Positions 10,741-22,865 of a stretch of DNA of 64,000 nucleotides are shown here, in pieces (positions within the stretch are counted from its first letter, which is position 1; the number at the start of each line of letters is the position of its first letter). A program made the translations under genes and the position numbers. The notes beneath the pieces were generated by a model. The model had not been told where the DNA came from and made no database searches. It was given only the letters and a program-made list of their open reading frames with translations. Origin of the DNA: Hericium rajendrae (Eukaryota > Basidiomycota > Agaricomycetes > Russulales > Hericiaceae); the NCBI GenBank assembly GCA_033439255.1, contig CM065891.1:248001-312000 (forward strand), written 5' to 3'.

Positions 10741-13700
10741 CTACCTCACAGCGCTCTCGATCGCCTTATACGTCTTCCCATCCCGGAGACGCCGGCGGTG
10801 ATGCGGCGCAAACAGCGCAATGGCATCCGCGACAGCATCGGCGCCCCAATGCTCAAACGCCATCGACGCCGCCACATTCACCACCACCGCACACAGCAAC
10901 GTCAACCGCGCGGACATCGGAATCGGCATCAGCTCCAAGATCTCCGAGAGCACGCGCGGCGGCGCGAGCAGCACGACGACGTTGAACAGCGAGAGCGCGA
11001 TCAGCGAGAGCATCAGCCACCCTGCGGCGTCGAGATTAGTTAGCCTCATCAGATGGGAATGGGCCGTGCGCTGCTCACCGTTCGTCCACATGTGCCTGCG
11101 ATAGGGCGGGCCGATGCTGAATACGGCCGCCACGAGGATATATTGGAAACACGAGACGAGGAACAACGCCGTGTTCTCATAGTTGGTCGCTTGCAGATGG
11201 CTGTCTTCTGAATTTGGGTCAGAGATAGACTTTGGTGGACGGTACCTGGACGAGTAGATGCCATCAACTAGAGGCTTCTCATGCCATAACACTGCATGAC
11301 GCACCAAGGCTGCCGCCGAATCCAGAAAAACGCCCAGAATTGCACGGCGCTGGTGAGGACGATCTGGCCGATGATGCTTGCCAGAACAGGTGTGGACACA
11401 AGACTGGCCGTCGGCCTTTTGGGGTGTATACGCGGGAAGGGGAGCGTCCGTCCCACTGCCAACATCAATGAGTATACTCAAATTCATCAACGATCCAAGC
11501 ATGGGAAAACGCACTGGTCACCGCAACGGGGATAATGATAAACAGATCAATATACAAAAACTGATGCAAACAGACGTTGGTTGGCATGGTGCCATCACAG
11601 TATGAAAGCAACTCGAAGACGCACCTGGAAGTCTCCAAGAGACGACGCGAAGGAATACAGAAGCGTGATAGTCGTGAACTGGATCAGAGAATACAACGCC
11701 CTGCAACATGGTAAGAACATTCAGTGTCCCATCCCTCCCAACTTTTCCGTGAGCGGTACGCAGAAACAACACGCACATATACTTGAAACAGCTGAAGCTC
11801 GTCACAAGCGCCGCACGGCCCTCCCGGATGACCTCCAGCACACAGCTGATATCTGGTGTCTTGCTCGTGAACGGCGCCGCAACCGACGCCTCCGCCTCGC
11901 TGAGCGACAGTCCGACATCGGCGGCTTTCAGCGCTGCGCAGTCGTTCGCACCGTCGCCGCACATGAGCACGGTGTAGCCAAGGGCCTGCAGGCGCTCGAT
12001 GACTTCGTTCTTCTCGTCGGGGGACATGCGGGCGAATATTTGCGCCCTCGCTAGCATCTACACATGAACAGATTCAACATCAACGACCTGAAGAAGAGAG
12101 GGCAAAGCGCATACCCGTTGCAAAGTTTCGAGTGCGGCGTTGTTGATCATCCAGCGGAAGACATCGCCCGTGACCGCCAATGCATAATCCTGGTAATCGA
12201 GCATATCCGCCTCGATCCCATGGTGCGACGGCGGCGTCAGCGGTTTCAAGCTGTAGTCGTCCAGTTCCCATTCAGGATCATCCATGCAATTCCACTCGAT
12301 CTTCGAGAGCGGTGTCGACGGGTTGCCTGTTCGATTTTAGGCACCAATTGATATTTGAAAAGCGTATACACACCTCGTTTGAACGTCGGCGCGAACACGT
12401 GGGCAGTCTGCGCGATCAAGTTACATTCGCGCGCGACGCTGACGGCCGTGAGCGGGTTGTCGCCGGTAATCATCCGGCATGGAAGATGCGCTGCACGTAA
12501 TGCCGCAATAGCAGGTGCTGTGCCAGGTTTCAGCTTATTTTCAAAAATGACGAGGCCGAGGAATTGCAGCCCAGATTCAGCTTGCTCCCTGCGAAGTCGT
12601 TAGAGAACGTTCTATTGAAGAATATGGAAAATACCAACCGCTTCATCCGTTGTGCCTTTAACCAGGACAGACCCTCGATGCTTTTACCGGCGATAGCAAT
12701 GACACGGTATCCTCGCTTCGTATAGTACGACAAAAGGTCGTCATAGTCGTCAGGGACTGCGGAATAAAGGTCAATCACAGTGGTTGCAGTGAGAAAGCAG
12801 GTAACGAACAGGAATCTTTCTCGCAGATATCAGTCATCACCTCGGGGGCACCCTTCGTGTACACCTCCATACTGTTGCTCTTCAGCCGCTTGACGATGAC
12901 ACTCATCCGGCGTAGCTGAGAAACAAACTCGAATGTCCGAATGACACCCAATTCCAGGAAGTGCGCATGCTAGGCCACAGTGAGACATCGAACTTCCCAG
13001 ACACACGGAAACAGCACTCACTCTAGTACCGCCCTTCAACGCGTCCTCGACTCTAAACTGCGCGCTCCCCGGTGGCCTGACAATAGTCTGCACAAGCGCC
13101 GCCGCCCTCCCCTCGCCCTCGCCCGACCGCCGGCCCTTGATAATCCCCGTCCCCGCCACATGCCCCTCCTCGACCATCCACTTCGTAAACTGAAACATCT
13201 TCACATCCAACGGATCCCCAATCACCTCCCCCTCCACCACCTTCAGCTGATGGCACGTCGCAAGCGCATACAAAAAGTTCGCGCGCTCGCGCCCCACAGG
13301 CAGATCCACCACGTCCTCAATGAGCTCGCCAAAGCGGCGCACGCCCGCATGCGGATCGCGCCCGCGCACGCCGAGGATGTCGAGCCCGTCCTCCGTGAGC
13401 GTGCCCGTCTTGTCGAAGCAGCACACGTTGATCTTCCCCGCGACGTTCACGCGGCTCGGCGCGATGCAGAACACGCCCGCGCGCCGCAGGCGCGCGAGCG
13501 CGAAGCTCGTCCCGATCGAGAGCGTCGCGGGCAGCGCGGGCGGCACGACGACCGTCACGAGGTCCAGCGCGCGCAGCACGATCGTGTGCCAGTGCACGCC
13601 GAGGCGCACGAACTGCACCGCGCTCGCGCAGAAGCCGAGCGCGGCGATGCCCGCGAGGACCATGATGAAGCGGATCGAGTCGCGGTAGAATTTAAATCCC

Positions 13701-16007
13701 ATCGGTTTTGGGAAGAGCATGGAGCGGACGAGCGCGCCTTTGGTGGTGTTGAACCCTGCTGCTTGTCAGTATCGGGACTGGGTGACAATAAGACATCGCT
13801 GACCTGTCCGCACGACCATCCCGAGCGCGGGCCGCTCGATCGCGTCGTTAGCAGCGCCGACGGCCTTTCGGATCCTGACGACCTTGGTGCCTGCGTAGAG
13901 GAAGCTCTTTGACGTCTCGCCCTCGACGTCCCTGCTCTCTTTCCACCGTGCAAGGTCTTCATCATGGACCGGAATCTTGCTAACCGGCACAGATTCACCC
14001 GTAAGCATCGACTCGTTGACGATTGCGTCGCCCGAGAGCAGGAATAGGTCCGCTGGGAGGACAGACAAGGGAGGTTCCATGAGGTTGACGATGTCGCCGG
14101 GAACAAGATCCGAGGAGTCGCGTTCAAGCCCTATAAGGCGTTGAACAAAAAGTGGAAAAAAGTAAACGAGGAAAATAACCTACAGATACCGTCGACGAAC
14201 ACGCTCACAGGGCAGCTGAATCGGGACATCTCGCGCATGCGAGAGATGGTCTATTGGTTCCGTAAGAACAGGCAGGACAGAGATATAATATAGTCATGAC
14301 CGCACCTTCTTCGTCTCGATAAGTGTCGTGGCAACACTCAGCGTCGAGATCAGCGCAATGCAGAACGCATAATAGTAGTAGTCATCCAAAGACCACAGAA
14401 CGATGCTTGCAAGTTGGAAGACATAGAACGGATGTATGATCTGCGTCGTGTCAATGCTGACCATGTCACTATGCGACGTGGAGCTCACCTCGTCGACAAG
14501 GAGCGAAGCGGTGGACTTTCCCTCGATGTCAATGACGTTGGGTCCGAATAGCGTGAGCCGTTGCTCTCTCACAGGCTCTTCCAAGCCATTCTTAACGGAC
14601 GAAACACCAGTCCAGGATGGATCGCGCCAGTCTCTAGAATATCAAGACGGTTAGTTCACTTGAAACAAAAGTAAGATAGGTCTTTGTCACGAACTTGACC
14701 ATACTGAACAACCCGGTCCTGGGATCAAGCGCAAATCGTGCATACCGATAATCCACGACAAGAAGGGTGCCCAGCACCATATCTTCCTCTCCATTTCCGT
14801 TGGCAGGACCATTTCCGTTAGCTTTGAGCATAGGCGGTGTCGCGGTAGAAGTTGTTGAAAGCTTAGAGAACACCGTCGACGCAGGGTATGGGTAACGCAG
14901 CCTCTTCACGGGAAACAGGGCGATATCTCTATGGACACTCTATGCCCCGTAAGCGACTTTCCGCACACAGGCGACAGGAACGCGACGCACCTCAACCACG
15001 ACGCAGCCATCCGCTAAGTGCTCGAACGCGCACTCGCGGACTACCCAATGCAACCACAGTTTGGGAAACCAATGGCCAAGCAAGCCCAGCATACCAAATG
15101 TGAAGACACAGGCCGTCCGCCACGCCCACAGCCGCCATTTGATGGTCTCGTACCCGACGAAGCGCACCGTGGAATCCTCCTCGGGGATATAGATCGTCTG
15201 TCGACTCGGCGGACCGGGAGGCGGCGGCTCCAGCGGCTCTAATTCGACGTCTATCCGCATCTCGTCGCCGAAGAACTGGTCGCCCGACAGCAGCGGCAGC
15301 GACACGGACTGCGTGGGCGACGGCGGATACGAGCCGTACTCCATCTCGCTGCCGGTCGGCGAGAGGGCACGGCTTTGGACGACGTCTTCGTCTTCGGACG
15401 GTTCCTCCTCTTCGCCGGAGGAGTAGCCCCACCTGTCGTCGCCTTCCTCCTCCTCGTCGCTCGCGATGACCTCCGAACCCGCATCCGATCTGCGCGCCCA
15501 AAAGCGCGAAGACGACGCGGTAGACCGCTGAGAAAGCGACCTGCGCCGATGGTGCCGCGGCGCCTCACCGCGCTCGCGACCGAACAGCGACGCGATATTG
15601 TCGAACATGTTCGACCGTGCCGGGGACTCCGATCGCTGCGCGTGCTTCAGCAGCGGCCGCCCAACCGAGCTTGCGTCCGTGATGTCCTCGCCGTTTTCCT
15701 CTGCCGCCTCCTGCGTCGCATAGCTCGCCGTGCTCCCCCTCCGCCTTCTGTCCACGACGCTTTCCTCGCTCCCCCGCCCACTGCGCGAAAGCGAGCGGTG
15801 ATGATGGCTCATCCGCGAGACGCTGCTCGGGACAGCGACGTGCCCTGGTCCGTCGAAGACCGCGCCGGCGTCCTCGTCGAAAGGTAGACTATATTGGGAG
15901 TCGCGGCGGGAGCGGCGGGCGGCCGAGACGGCGGTCGATATGTCGAGCGCCGAGGCGCCTTCGGTGTAGTCGTTGTGGCTATTAGACGGGCCTGCAATGG
16001 GGGACAT
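10741..16007 (-). CDS. YPK9: P5B-type cation/polyamine ATPase (YPK9/ATP13A2 family)
   Basis: This is a large multi-exon gene; the first exon is 16007-14991 (339 residues) and the estimated product is 1450-1500 residues. The N-terminal third is Ser/Arg-rich and acidic, probably cytosolic. Signature motifs in order are MLTGESVPV (actuator domain, near 14010), the M4 motif PPALP (near 13535) that separates P5B from P5A pumps, [14 protein letters not shown] with the phosphorylated Asp (near 13410), and MCGDGANDC (near 11950). A membrane C-terminus ends at 10741. Family members are vacuolar or lysosomal pumps linked to polyamine export and metal tolerance. The reading frame appears continuous through its short introns. 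The element at 4090-10668 ends 72 bases beyond the stop and may affect its 3' UTR. Confidence 0.9.
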
Positions 16008-16009
16008 TC

Positions 16010-16082
16010 CTAGCAAAAGAAAAGGAGATACTCAGTTATCAGTGCCCGGTCAGAGGGCTTCGTCCTAGGGAACGATGCTCAC
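16010..16082 (-). other. Probable 5' UTR intron of the P5B ATPase gene
   Basis: Reading the minus strand, a GTGAGC donor near 16082 and a pyrimidine-rich TTTTGCTAG acceptor end just before GAATGTCC, where the start codon lies at 16007-16005. No ATG occurs in the short exon upstream, so I treat the intron as non-coding. Confidence 0.5.
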
Positions 16083-16440
16083 CAAGTTGTTGACGGTCAG
16101 GCCGCCGATTTTTGACTCCTCAGCCTAGGATGCTCCGGGCTAAGTCCAACACAGCTTCGATGCTTCCCTTCCTAGTGTACCCAATAGTCAACACAGAATA
16201 ATAGGTCGCAAATAGAGCAAAGATGCAGTATTCCTTGCGAGAGAAACAATACGCTCAAATATCAGTATTCGGTCAGAATTCTCCATCCTAAGATACGATG
16301 CTCACTAGGGTGGTTGCTGATATATGGATCCTTGACCTGTGAGTCTGATATAGCTTCGACGCTGCCCTTCCTAGTACACTCAATAGTTGACTAGGAATGG
16401 TGCAGGTGTGTACTAGGTCGCAGAGAGAGCAAAGATGCAG
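16031..16440. repeat. Degenerate direct repeat over the P5B promoter
   Basis: Two imperfect copies of about 190 bases lie at roughly 16031-16220 and 16255-16440. They share blocks such as CGATGCTCAC, TGCCCTTCCTAGT(G/A)(T/C)AC and AGAGCAAAGATGCAG. The inner copy includes the donor site of the 5' UTR intron. The arrangement looks like an old tandem duplication of the promoter and 5' UTR region. Confidence 0.55.
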
Positions 16441-17358
16441 TTGAACGCGTTTGGTATGAGTCGCCGCACCGGGACCGGCGGCCCGCCCACCCCCGCCGGC
16501 TATCTTCAGTATTTGTTCGACCGACACACTTCAAACAGCTCTCTCTGCAGGTTGCTTCAGTTTTTTCATATCCCTCCTTTGACTCTCTCAGGACTGCTAC
16601 TGACAATTGGCGAAGATACCTGTTTGACAGAATTTCTACGTTCATATTCAGCGTCCAGTATGATATGGAAAACCGCTCCGGCTCACGATCACATCTGTCC
16701 CTACTCTATGCATGTGTTCCCGAAAGTCTACAACCCTGACGCACTCGACTGCGAGATCTGGTCCGCAGAAAACAGTAATAATGTGTTCTGCGGGTGACGA
16801 GATTATTGAGCCATCAAGTCCAGCAGGTCGCTCGGACTACGGCCGAGCATCTTCACTTTTTCTTTTCACCCCATTTACTTAGTACTGTACACACCGCGGT
16901 CGTTGGCGTACAATTATATACTAGATATACACTTAGGAACAACGCACGATGCAATACTTATAGCTCGTAGTGGTCGTGACAATCCAAATGACCACCACTT
17001 GTAGTACGTGTTGGAAGGTATCGGGCAGTCGATGTAGGTACAAGTTATGATTAATGATTAGTCAGTATGTAGCTATTCTACCGTTCGTTTTCTTTGTTCT
17101 TTTCCTCATGCGCTTACAAGAGCTCAGCTAAACGCAAATCTATTCGTGTTGTCCTCTTCTCTGCTCCCCGGTTCTCGCGCGGTATTCAAAAGTACGCCTA
17201 TAAGGGACACAGCAGGACGACATTCGGCATCATAGTTCCAAGAAATTCTCGAATATGGATCGCACACCGAACACTGATATATGCCTGCATGTACACGACT
17301 CGACGATCCCGCTGTCTCGTGGAATACCATCTATACTCCCGAATCACTGGTCTCCACA
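16441..17358. other. Intergenic, with a dispersed-repeat fragment
   Basis: There is no convincing gene here. A 120-residue open frame at 16435-16797 has no recognisable domain. About 16780-16880 (core AAGTCCAGCAGGT and GGCCGAG) resembles 23540-23620, so a dispersed repeat is likely. Confidence 0.45.
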
Positions 17359-18286
17359 TTACGCATAACACTGCCGGTATTGGATGATGAGCTGCTCGGC
17401 CTTTTGCTCTAGGGTATACATTGGGAAAGCAGCGGACATGATCCGAAACCAACGATGCTGGCGGTACTTAGGGAGGAAGGTCCCTTTCGTGAGCTCCCTG
17501 TTTCAAGTTTAGATTAGTAGCAGCTCAGCCATCCCAGGTGCAGTGAGGCAAGAGATGTACGCACCAGTACTCCGGCATCCACGCTGCAGCTTCCCAGTCT
17601 ACAATGCCAGTGATGTTCCAGTTCTCGTCCACCAAGATGTTGTGAGCACCGAGGTCGTTATGCGTAAGGCAGACGCGGTGTTTACGCGCATGCGCCCTCC
17701 GGATAACATCGTGCACCGCCGCGGCGTCGACGTTCTCCGGGATATTCAGCCCTCCTGTGCGGTACATGATCGCTTCGTGGAACTCATCGACCGACTGCCA
17801 GGGACCAGCGGGCTCAGCGTCGAAGCGCACCCGGGCACAGCGAACAGGCCCGCCGTCGAAGGAAGATATTGCATCGGAGGGGGGAGCGAGCGCTCGGATG
17901 GGAGCGAGGATACGGGGCAACTGAGCGCTGAGCAATCGCTCGACATCCGGAGTGATCTGGTGGTAAAGTGCATCAAGAGGGTAGCCAGGCATGCGCGACA
18001 TTACGAGAAAGGTGATGCCGTCATATGTGAAGTTGTCCACCACGATAGGGACCGGGACACCGGAAGTATGTGCGTGAATGTATCGCAGTGCGCGGCCTTC
18101 GTTGAGTCGGACACGGTAGTCACCTATCTTGACATACATCCCACATGGAATGCGTTGCGCCTCACTTTCAAATTCCCAACGGCGGGAACCCGCTTGCTGA
18201 GCATATCGCCATAGCTTGGCGCGAAATGAGATGGGTAAAAGAGAGACTATTGTTGAGAGAATGCGATAGAGTATTGCAGATTTCAT
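17359..18286 (-). CDS. Aminoglycoside-phosphotransferase (APH)-family kinase-like protein
   Basis: Two exons (18286-17565 and 17497-17359) give 286 residues. An N-terminal hydrophobic stretch is followed by the N-lobe. The catalytic loop reads LTHNDLGAHNILVD (Asp plus downstream Asn), and the metal-binding motif is GIVDWEAAAWMPEYW. The intron falls inside the last Trp codon, and the second exon completes WELTKGTFLPKY. Such small APH-type proteins are abundant in fungi and phosphorylate small molecules. The substrate is unknown and it should not be read as a drug-resistance gene. Both catalytic motifs are intact. Confidence 0.8.
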
Positions 18287-18289
18287 CTA

Positions 18290-19430
18290 TAGAAGACCCT
18301 GACTACGCAATTTGAGTGAAGGGAGTTAGCAATCAGCAATGAAGGCAGCATACGCACCTCGAAGTGGGCAAGGGAGTCGACGTGGCTTCGAAGCAGCAGC
18401 TATCCGAGACCCTGTAAACGGTGGTTTCCAGCGCCAACGTTCATTATGTAAGCAGAGCTATCCTTTTGAGGCAAGACACCAAGATTGACTCGAATCCTGA
18501 GATCATCAGATCATCAGACCTCACGGAACATACGGTGGGCATGCTTGGGCATGCTTTTTGTCTCAGTGTACCATGCGTGTCCGTTGTCCCGGGCGCTGAT
18601 AGTATCTGTTCTGACAGAAAGTTGATCATCCCGGCTTCTGGCGGCAGTTTATATACGCATGTCAGCGCGGGCAGGACAATAGTTCGAGGAGCCTCAGAAA
18701 TCTCTCATTCGCTGGGCCTCCTCTGCGCTACGGGTAGAGTGAGGCAGACTCAGATCACAGGGGCTAAATCATCCACCAGATTTCTAAAGAGGAGGAAACG
18801 CAAACGGTCATTTCTTTTGTCTCCAGCTGTTTTATGCTAACCGCCGCAGGAGTAACGGCGACGCTCTTGGATCACATTTTGGCCTATAAGAATTGTATCT
18901 CTATCCAATGAGGAACGAAAGGCTGCTGCTCGATGCTATGAAGCATCGCACTGTAATCTCCGCCGAGGTCCCGCGCACGATCACGCACCCTTTCGGACAA
19001 GACAAGCCAACGTTCCTCTCGTGGACCAGGACCGTAGCTCCGCCGCTCTATCTTGTTAATACACCACCATAGAGCATCATTGGTAGATCTTTGGTGTGTC
19101 TCACGCTCGTAGCAAATTTCAGAAAATTGAAATGCACCGTGAACGCGTGTATGACGAGCCTCTAGAAGCAAGGATGTATTCGGAAAATAAGCAAGGATGT
19201 ACTTGGAAAAGAAGCAAGGATGTACTCGGAAAAGAAGCACGGTGAGCTGCCTCGAATCATTGTTATCGCACCGGTCTTATGCGCGATCCTAGGAGACTTA
19301 CCGTGTCGGGCCTGTAACCTCTGAGTTGTGCCTGCCTGGAGGGACACGGACTCTCATATCATTCTACTCCACATGGCGAGTATGACTCGGAGTCATTATT
19401 CTCTTCCTTGCAGAATTTGAGTCTGTGACG
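18290..19430. other. Intergenic, nothing recognised apart from a small tandem repeat
   Basis: Two weak open frames (18421-18840 plus, 18884-19240 minus) lack any recognisable domain. I do not call them genes. The tandem repeat at 19165-19242 is listed separately. Confidence 0.4.
19165..19242. repeat. 23-base tandem repeat, 3.4 copies
   Basis: The unit GAAGCAAGGATGTA(T/C)T(C/T)GG plus AAAA repeats at 19165-19187, 19188-19210 and 19211-19233, with a partial fourth copy to 19242. The copies differ at one to three positions. Confidence 0.8.
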
Positions 19431-19431
19431 A

Positions 19432-19438
19432 TATAAAT
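19432..19438 (+). promoter_or_regulatory. TATA box of the DUF6914-like gene
   Basis: TATAAAT lies 84 bases before the start codon at 19522, a normal distance for a fungal core promoter. Confidence 0.5.
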
Positions 19439-19521
19439 GAAGGCGGCTTCCGCTGACTGCTTACCATCAACCCCTCGCACCGAAAGTCGCAGCAGTCGTT
19501 CTCCCTCTCTTCGCCGCAGCT

Positions 19522-20139
19522 ATGTCGAGCAACTCAGCCGTCACCCATACCTCCTATGCCTCCTATGCCTCCTATGCCTCCTCCGCAGGCAAACGCCCCA
19601 CCATCCATCCCCTCCCGGCCTACCCTCAGATCGTCCTCGCCCTCAACCTCATCTCGACGGAACCATTCCAGTGTCATTGGCTCTTATTCGTCCCATTCAG
19701 CTCCCATTCCACTTCTGCCATCCAGCAAGGGCGCAAGCTGCATGCAGTGGAGGATTACAAAACAGGGCAGAAAGTGTGGTGCTTTGACTCCAGGAAATTC
19801 ACGTTGGCCACGTCTGCGTCGACCATGGCAGCCGCTGTCATCGGCCGCATGCCAGCTCTGGGTAGCCACACTCTCGATAATCTCGTCACTCTGCTGTCGG
19901 CCATCGAGATGAACGTGGTCCCCCACGTGGACAGGCACCGCGAGCCCAAATTTAGCTGCCGCGTCTGGGTGCGCGAGGCCTTGCGCCGGATGCACGCCAC
20001 TGGATACATCAACTGTCCCGACGTCGATGCGCTCGAAGCCGAGATGTGGCATTACGGACGGGAGGCACGCGATGCCTTGGGAGCAGACGCGTTCTCCAAG
20101 GCCACGCTCCGTACCGCCATGTACTCTAGAGCTGTGTGA
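19522..20139 (+). CDS. DUF6914-like conserved fungal protein
   Basis: This intronless gene encodes 205 residues. Near the start is a codon-level tandem repeat giving SYASYASYASS. A globular region runs from PTIHPLPAYPQIVLAL to the end and includes FSCRVWVREALRRMHATGYI (about residues 143-162), which matches my memory of fungal DUF6914 proteins (small predicted hydrolase-like fold, function unknown). The family name is recalled, not searched. A TATAAAT box lies upstream. No frameshift is seen. Confidence 0.6.
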   Translation: MSSNSAVTHTSYASYASYASSAGKRPTIHPLPAYPQIVLALNLISTEPFQCHWLLFVPFSSHSTSAIQQGRKLHAVEDYKTGQKVWCFDSRKFTLATSASTMAAAVIGRMPALGSHTLDNLVTLLSAIEMNVVPHVDRHREPKFSCRVWVREALRRMHATGYINCPDVDALEAEMWHYGREARDALGADAFSKATLRTAMYSRAV

Positions 20140-20514
20140 GGTTTGGACATTGGCAGTGTGTCAGAGCAGACACCGGTCGCATGGTGGACTCGCAGACGTT
20201 AGTTAACGGCTTGCGAGCAAAGTTTCTGTCAAATGTATCGTGTTTCTGGTTTCGACGATGTAGTAGAATGCTTGACGGTTTGGATAGTACTTCTACGTAT
20301 CTATATCTCCCTCCTTATGCCCTCCATCAAGTCTCAATGTGTATCGTATCGTACTATGATTGAAATACAAGGCTCCGAAGTCCATCGTGAAAGACGCAAC
20401 GCATGTCAGCTGTAGACACAGGCGCGGTACGTTTCTTGCAGAATTCTACAGCCATGGCCAGTCCTTCACCAATGGTGAGGTGATCTTTAGGAGCAGAGCA
20501 AAGCACATTCATCG
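20140..20514. other. Intergenic, nothing recognised
   Basis: This gap lies between the DUF6914-like gene and the left breakpoint of the duplicated ligase block. No feature is seen. Confidence 0.5.
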
Positions 20515-22041
20515 GTCAGGGCTACGTGAAGACTCTGACAGCCTTTGAACGCGTGTCTAGCCGTCATGATTTCCCATAAGAACCTATACTACTCTCTCAT
20601 GCAGGCCATCACCATTAGTCGGGAGTTCGCCAAAGTTGCAACGGTGAGACAACTCTTCCCGCGCTGCATGCGAAACACTCAGCCTATCTCCCGGCCGTCC
20701 TCTCCAATGCCCAGGAAGGTGTCCTGTGCACGGTGGCCTTCATGCCATACTACCACGTCACTGCCTTCCACCTGTCCATGATGCGCATATTCACGCCCCC
20801 GTGCACGATCATCATCCTCCCGCACTGGAAGCTCGACACGGTCCTCGACGTCTTTCAAAAGTGATGCTCGGGCGGTTTATCCTATCCGTGTTGGTTTCTC
20901 ATCGAGCCCGTCAGATACGACGTCACAAACTTCGGCCTGGTGCCCTCGATGGCGCACGAGGTCATCAACTCCCCGCGGTTCCAGACGACCGACTTCAGCA
21001 AGGTCGCGTCCTTCATAAGCGGTGCGGCGCAGCTCCCGCTCGAGCACCGCAAGGCGATCCTGGAGCGCATGCCCCATGTACAGTTCGGAATGGGTCCGTT
21101 TCTTCCTTTTTTTCCTCAACAATAAAACCTCATTGACCCTCCGAACAGCATACGGGATGGCAGAATGCGTAAGCCACCACACCCCTTTCTCCTGCGAGAT
21201 TCAGCCACCCGACCTATAATCAGACATTTCTGTCCCTCGCGACCCCCCTCCCCGGCCTCTTCCCCGGCCGCTTCAACGAGCACCAGATGCTCACCATGAC
21301 CGGCATCCTCCTCCCCATGTGCGAAGCGCACATCGTGCGCGAGGACGAGAGCGAGCCGGGCTACGACGAGCCGGGCGAGCTGCTCGTGCGCGGCGCGCAC
21401 GTCGCGCTCGGGTACTGGAAGAACGACGCGGCGATGCGGGGCAGCTTCTTGCCGGACGGGTGGCTGCGCACCGGCGACCAGTTCATGGTGGACAGGCAGG
21501 GGCGTTCTAGTGCGTCTGCGTCTACCTCCTTATACGCCATGCTGATGGGACATCCGCGCCCTAGCTCTTGGACAGACTCAAGGTGAGCGCACGCATCCCC
21601 GCTTGGGTACGGGAGCTTGAAATGTGTTTAAGACACGCTGAAGATCTCCGGCGCGCAAGTCTCGCCCGTCCAGATTTAAGACGCGCTGCGAGGGCATCGC
21701 GACGATCTCGTCGTCGACGTGACCGTAGCAGGCATCCCCGGCGCCGCATCTCCGATGAGTGGGTCCCGCGTGCGTGGGTCTTTCATCCGACGCTGGGAAG
21801 CGCCGCGGAGAGGCTGCGGCACTGGCGGCATTGGATGCGTGGTCGCGCACGCAGTTAGCACGGCATAAGCCGTTGCGGGGCGGGTTGGAGGTCATTGATC
21901 AGGTTCGTTGGTGTTTTGGATGGCTTGGGTCGATGATGATGGGAAATTGGATAGATTCCGAAGATGCATACCGGGAAGACGATCCGGCGTGTGCCTCAGG
22001 AACAGTATGCGGCGAAGTCGAAGGCACAGGCCAAGCTTTGA
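20515..22041 (+). pseudogene. 5'-truncated acyl-CoA ligase pseudogene
   Basis: Homology to the intact gene at 23880-26089 begins abruptly inside its second intron, so the first roughly 215 residues are missing. The remaining exons are recognisable (VMISHKNLYYSL, MPYYHVTAF, SMAHEVINSPRFQ, ALGYWKNDA). The copy carries further damage: the YGMTE motif reads YGMAE, one base is lost near 21500, the acceptor before the VDRLK exon is altered, and GAGATTGAA has become CAGATTTAA, a stop near 21678. It cannot make an enzyme. It is the left half of a duplicated block that also contains the RRP17 fragment at 22990-23327. Confidence 0.85.
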
Positions 22042-22574
22042 GACAGATGTTCTGGCAGATTTTGGAGTAAAACGTTATAGTTACTTACCTGCGAAACCTG
22101 GCCGGCACAAACTCTCTTGCTGAGGTAGCTCAGTGTCATGTACCTTGAGACCCATCCACTCACCTGGAGGTGCGACGTTAAAACGAACAACGTTTGGTCT
22201 CACCTTCCGCCATGCCAGAGATGTTCACGGAAGAGCCGCTTCAGTACGACGGTTGGAACAGTCCAGAAAAATACTCACGTTAACGATCTACCCGTACAGA
22301 GTATTTGCACAGCCACAACCAGCGCTAACGCGCTGGTGTCACCCGTAGTACGGATGCAACGGTCTCATGGTGAGACCGATGAATCCGTATCGCCGCAAGC
22401 CGAATTAATCGAGCAAAATAATGGCTTGAGAAAGGATTGAACCCACTATAATGTTTTACCCATATTTATATGATATGATGTCACTTCGACTTGGAGAATT
22501 TCGAAGATGTAAATGTCAAGGTCAGTGTAAAGACCGATATATCAGTCCCACTTCCGAGCAAACATATACCTGCC

Positions 22575-22640
22575 AACTCAACCTAAGCCCAACCCCAACC
22601 CAACTGCCAACCCCAACCCCAACCCAGCCCATCCCAACCT
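22575..22640. repeat. CCAACC-rich simple repeat
   Basis: This is a C-rich array of CCCCAACC/CCCAACC variants inside the TIR element. It is not the TTAGGG-type telomere repeat. Confidence 0.7.
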
Positions 22641-22779
22641 CAACCGGTGTGCACGCAAACGAGAGTATCCAGTTACCGATAGATCTGTCTCACGGCTGAT
22701 ACTGATAGATCTGTACATTTGAATATCAGGGCATGCGATACTAGATAGATAATATAATATTTGATTGTTATCTAAAGCA

Positions 22780-22865
22780 ATCTGCCTTAGTGGCTAAGTT
22801 GTCTACGTTGTGCTTATGTTTTCTTATCATGAGGCGTGGTTCGAGTCCCGCTCCAGCCTCTTTTT
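22780..22865 (+). ncRNA. tRNA-like pol III unit (SINE-type core)
   Basis: An A-box-like sequence (TGCCTTAGTGGC, near 22783) and a perfect B box (GGTTCGAGTCC, 22838-22848) are about 45 bases apart and are followed by a T5 run at 22861-22865. The sequence does not fold cleanly as a tRNA, so this is a tRNA-derived relic or SINE head and not a tRNA gene. A related unit occurs twice in the element at 30848-31754. Confidence 0.5.

Noticed and set aside
12980-13912. 310-residue plus-strand open frame
   Set aside because: It is an exact antisense shadow of P5B ATPase exons that hold the DKTG and PPALP motifs. Its Arg/His/Pro-rich translation is typical of such shadows.
17359-18286. Antibiotic resistance gene
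   Set aside because: The APH fold motifs are present, but proteins of this type are widespread in fungi as small-molecule kinases. Nothing indicates a resistance role.
22575-22640. CCCAACC-rich array as an internal telomere tract
   Set aside because: The repeat is irregular and does not match TTAGGG/CCCTAA. It lies inside a small TIR element, so it is a simple repeat.
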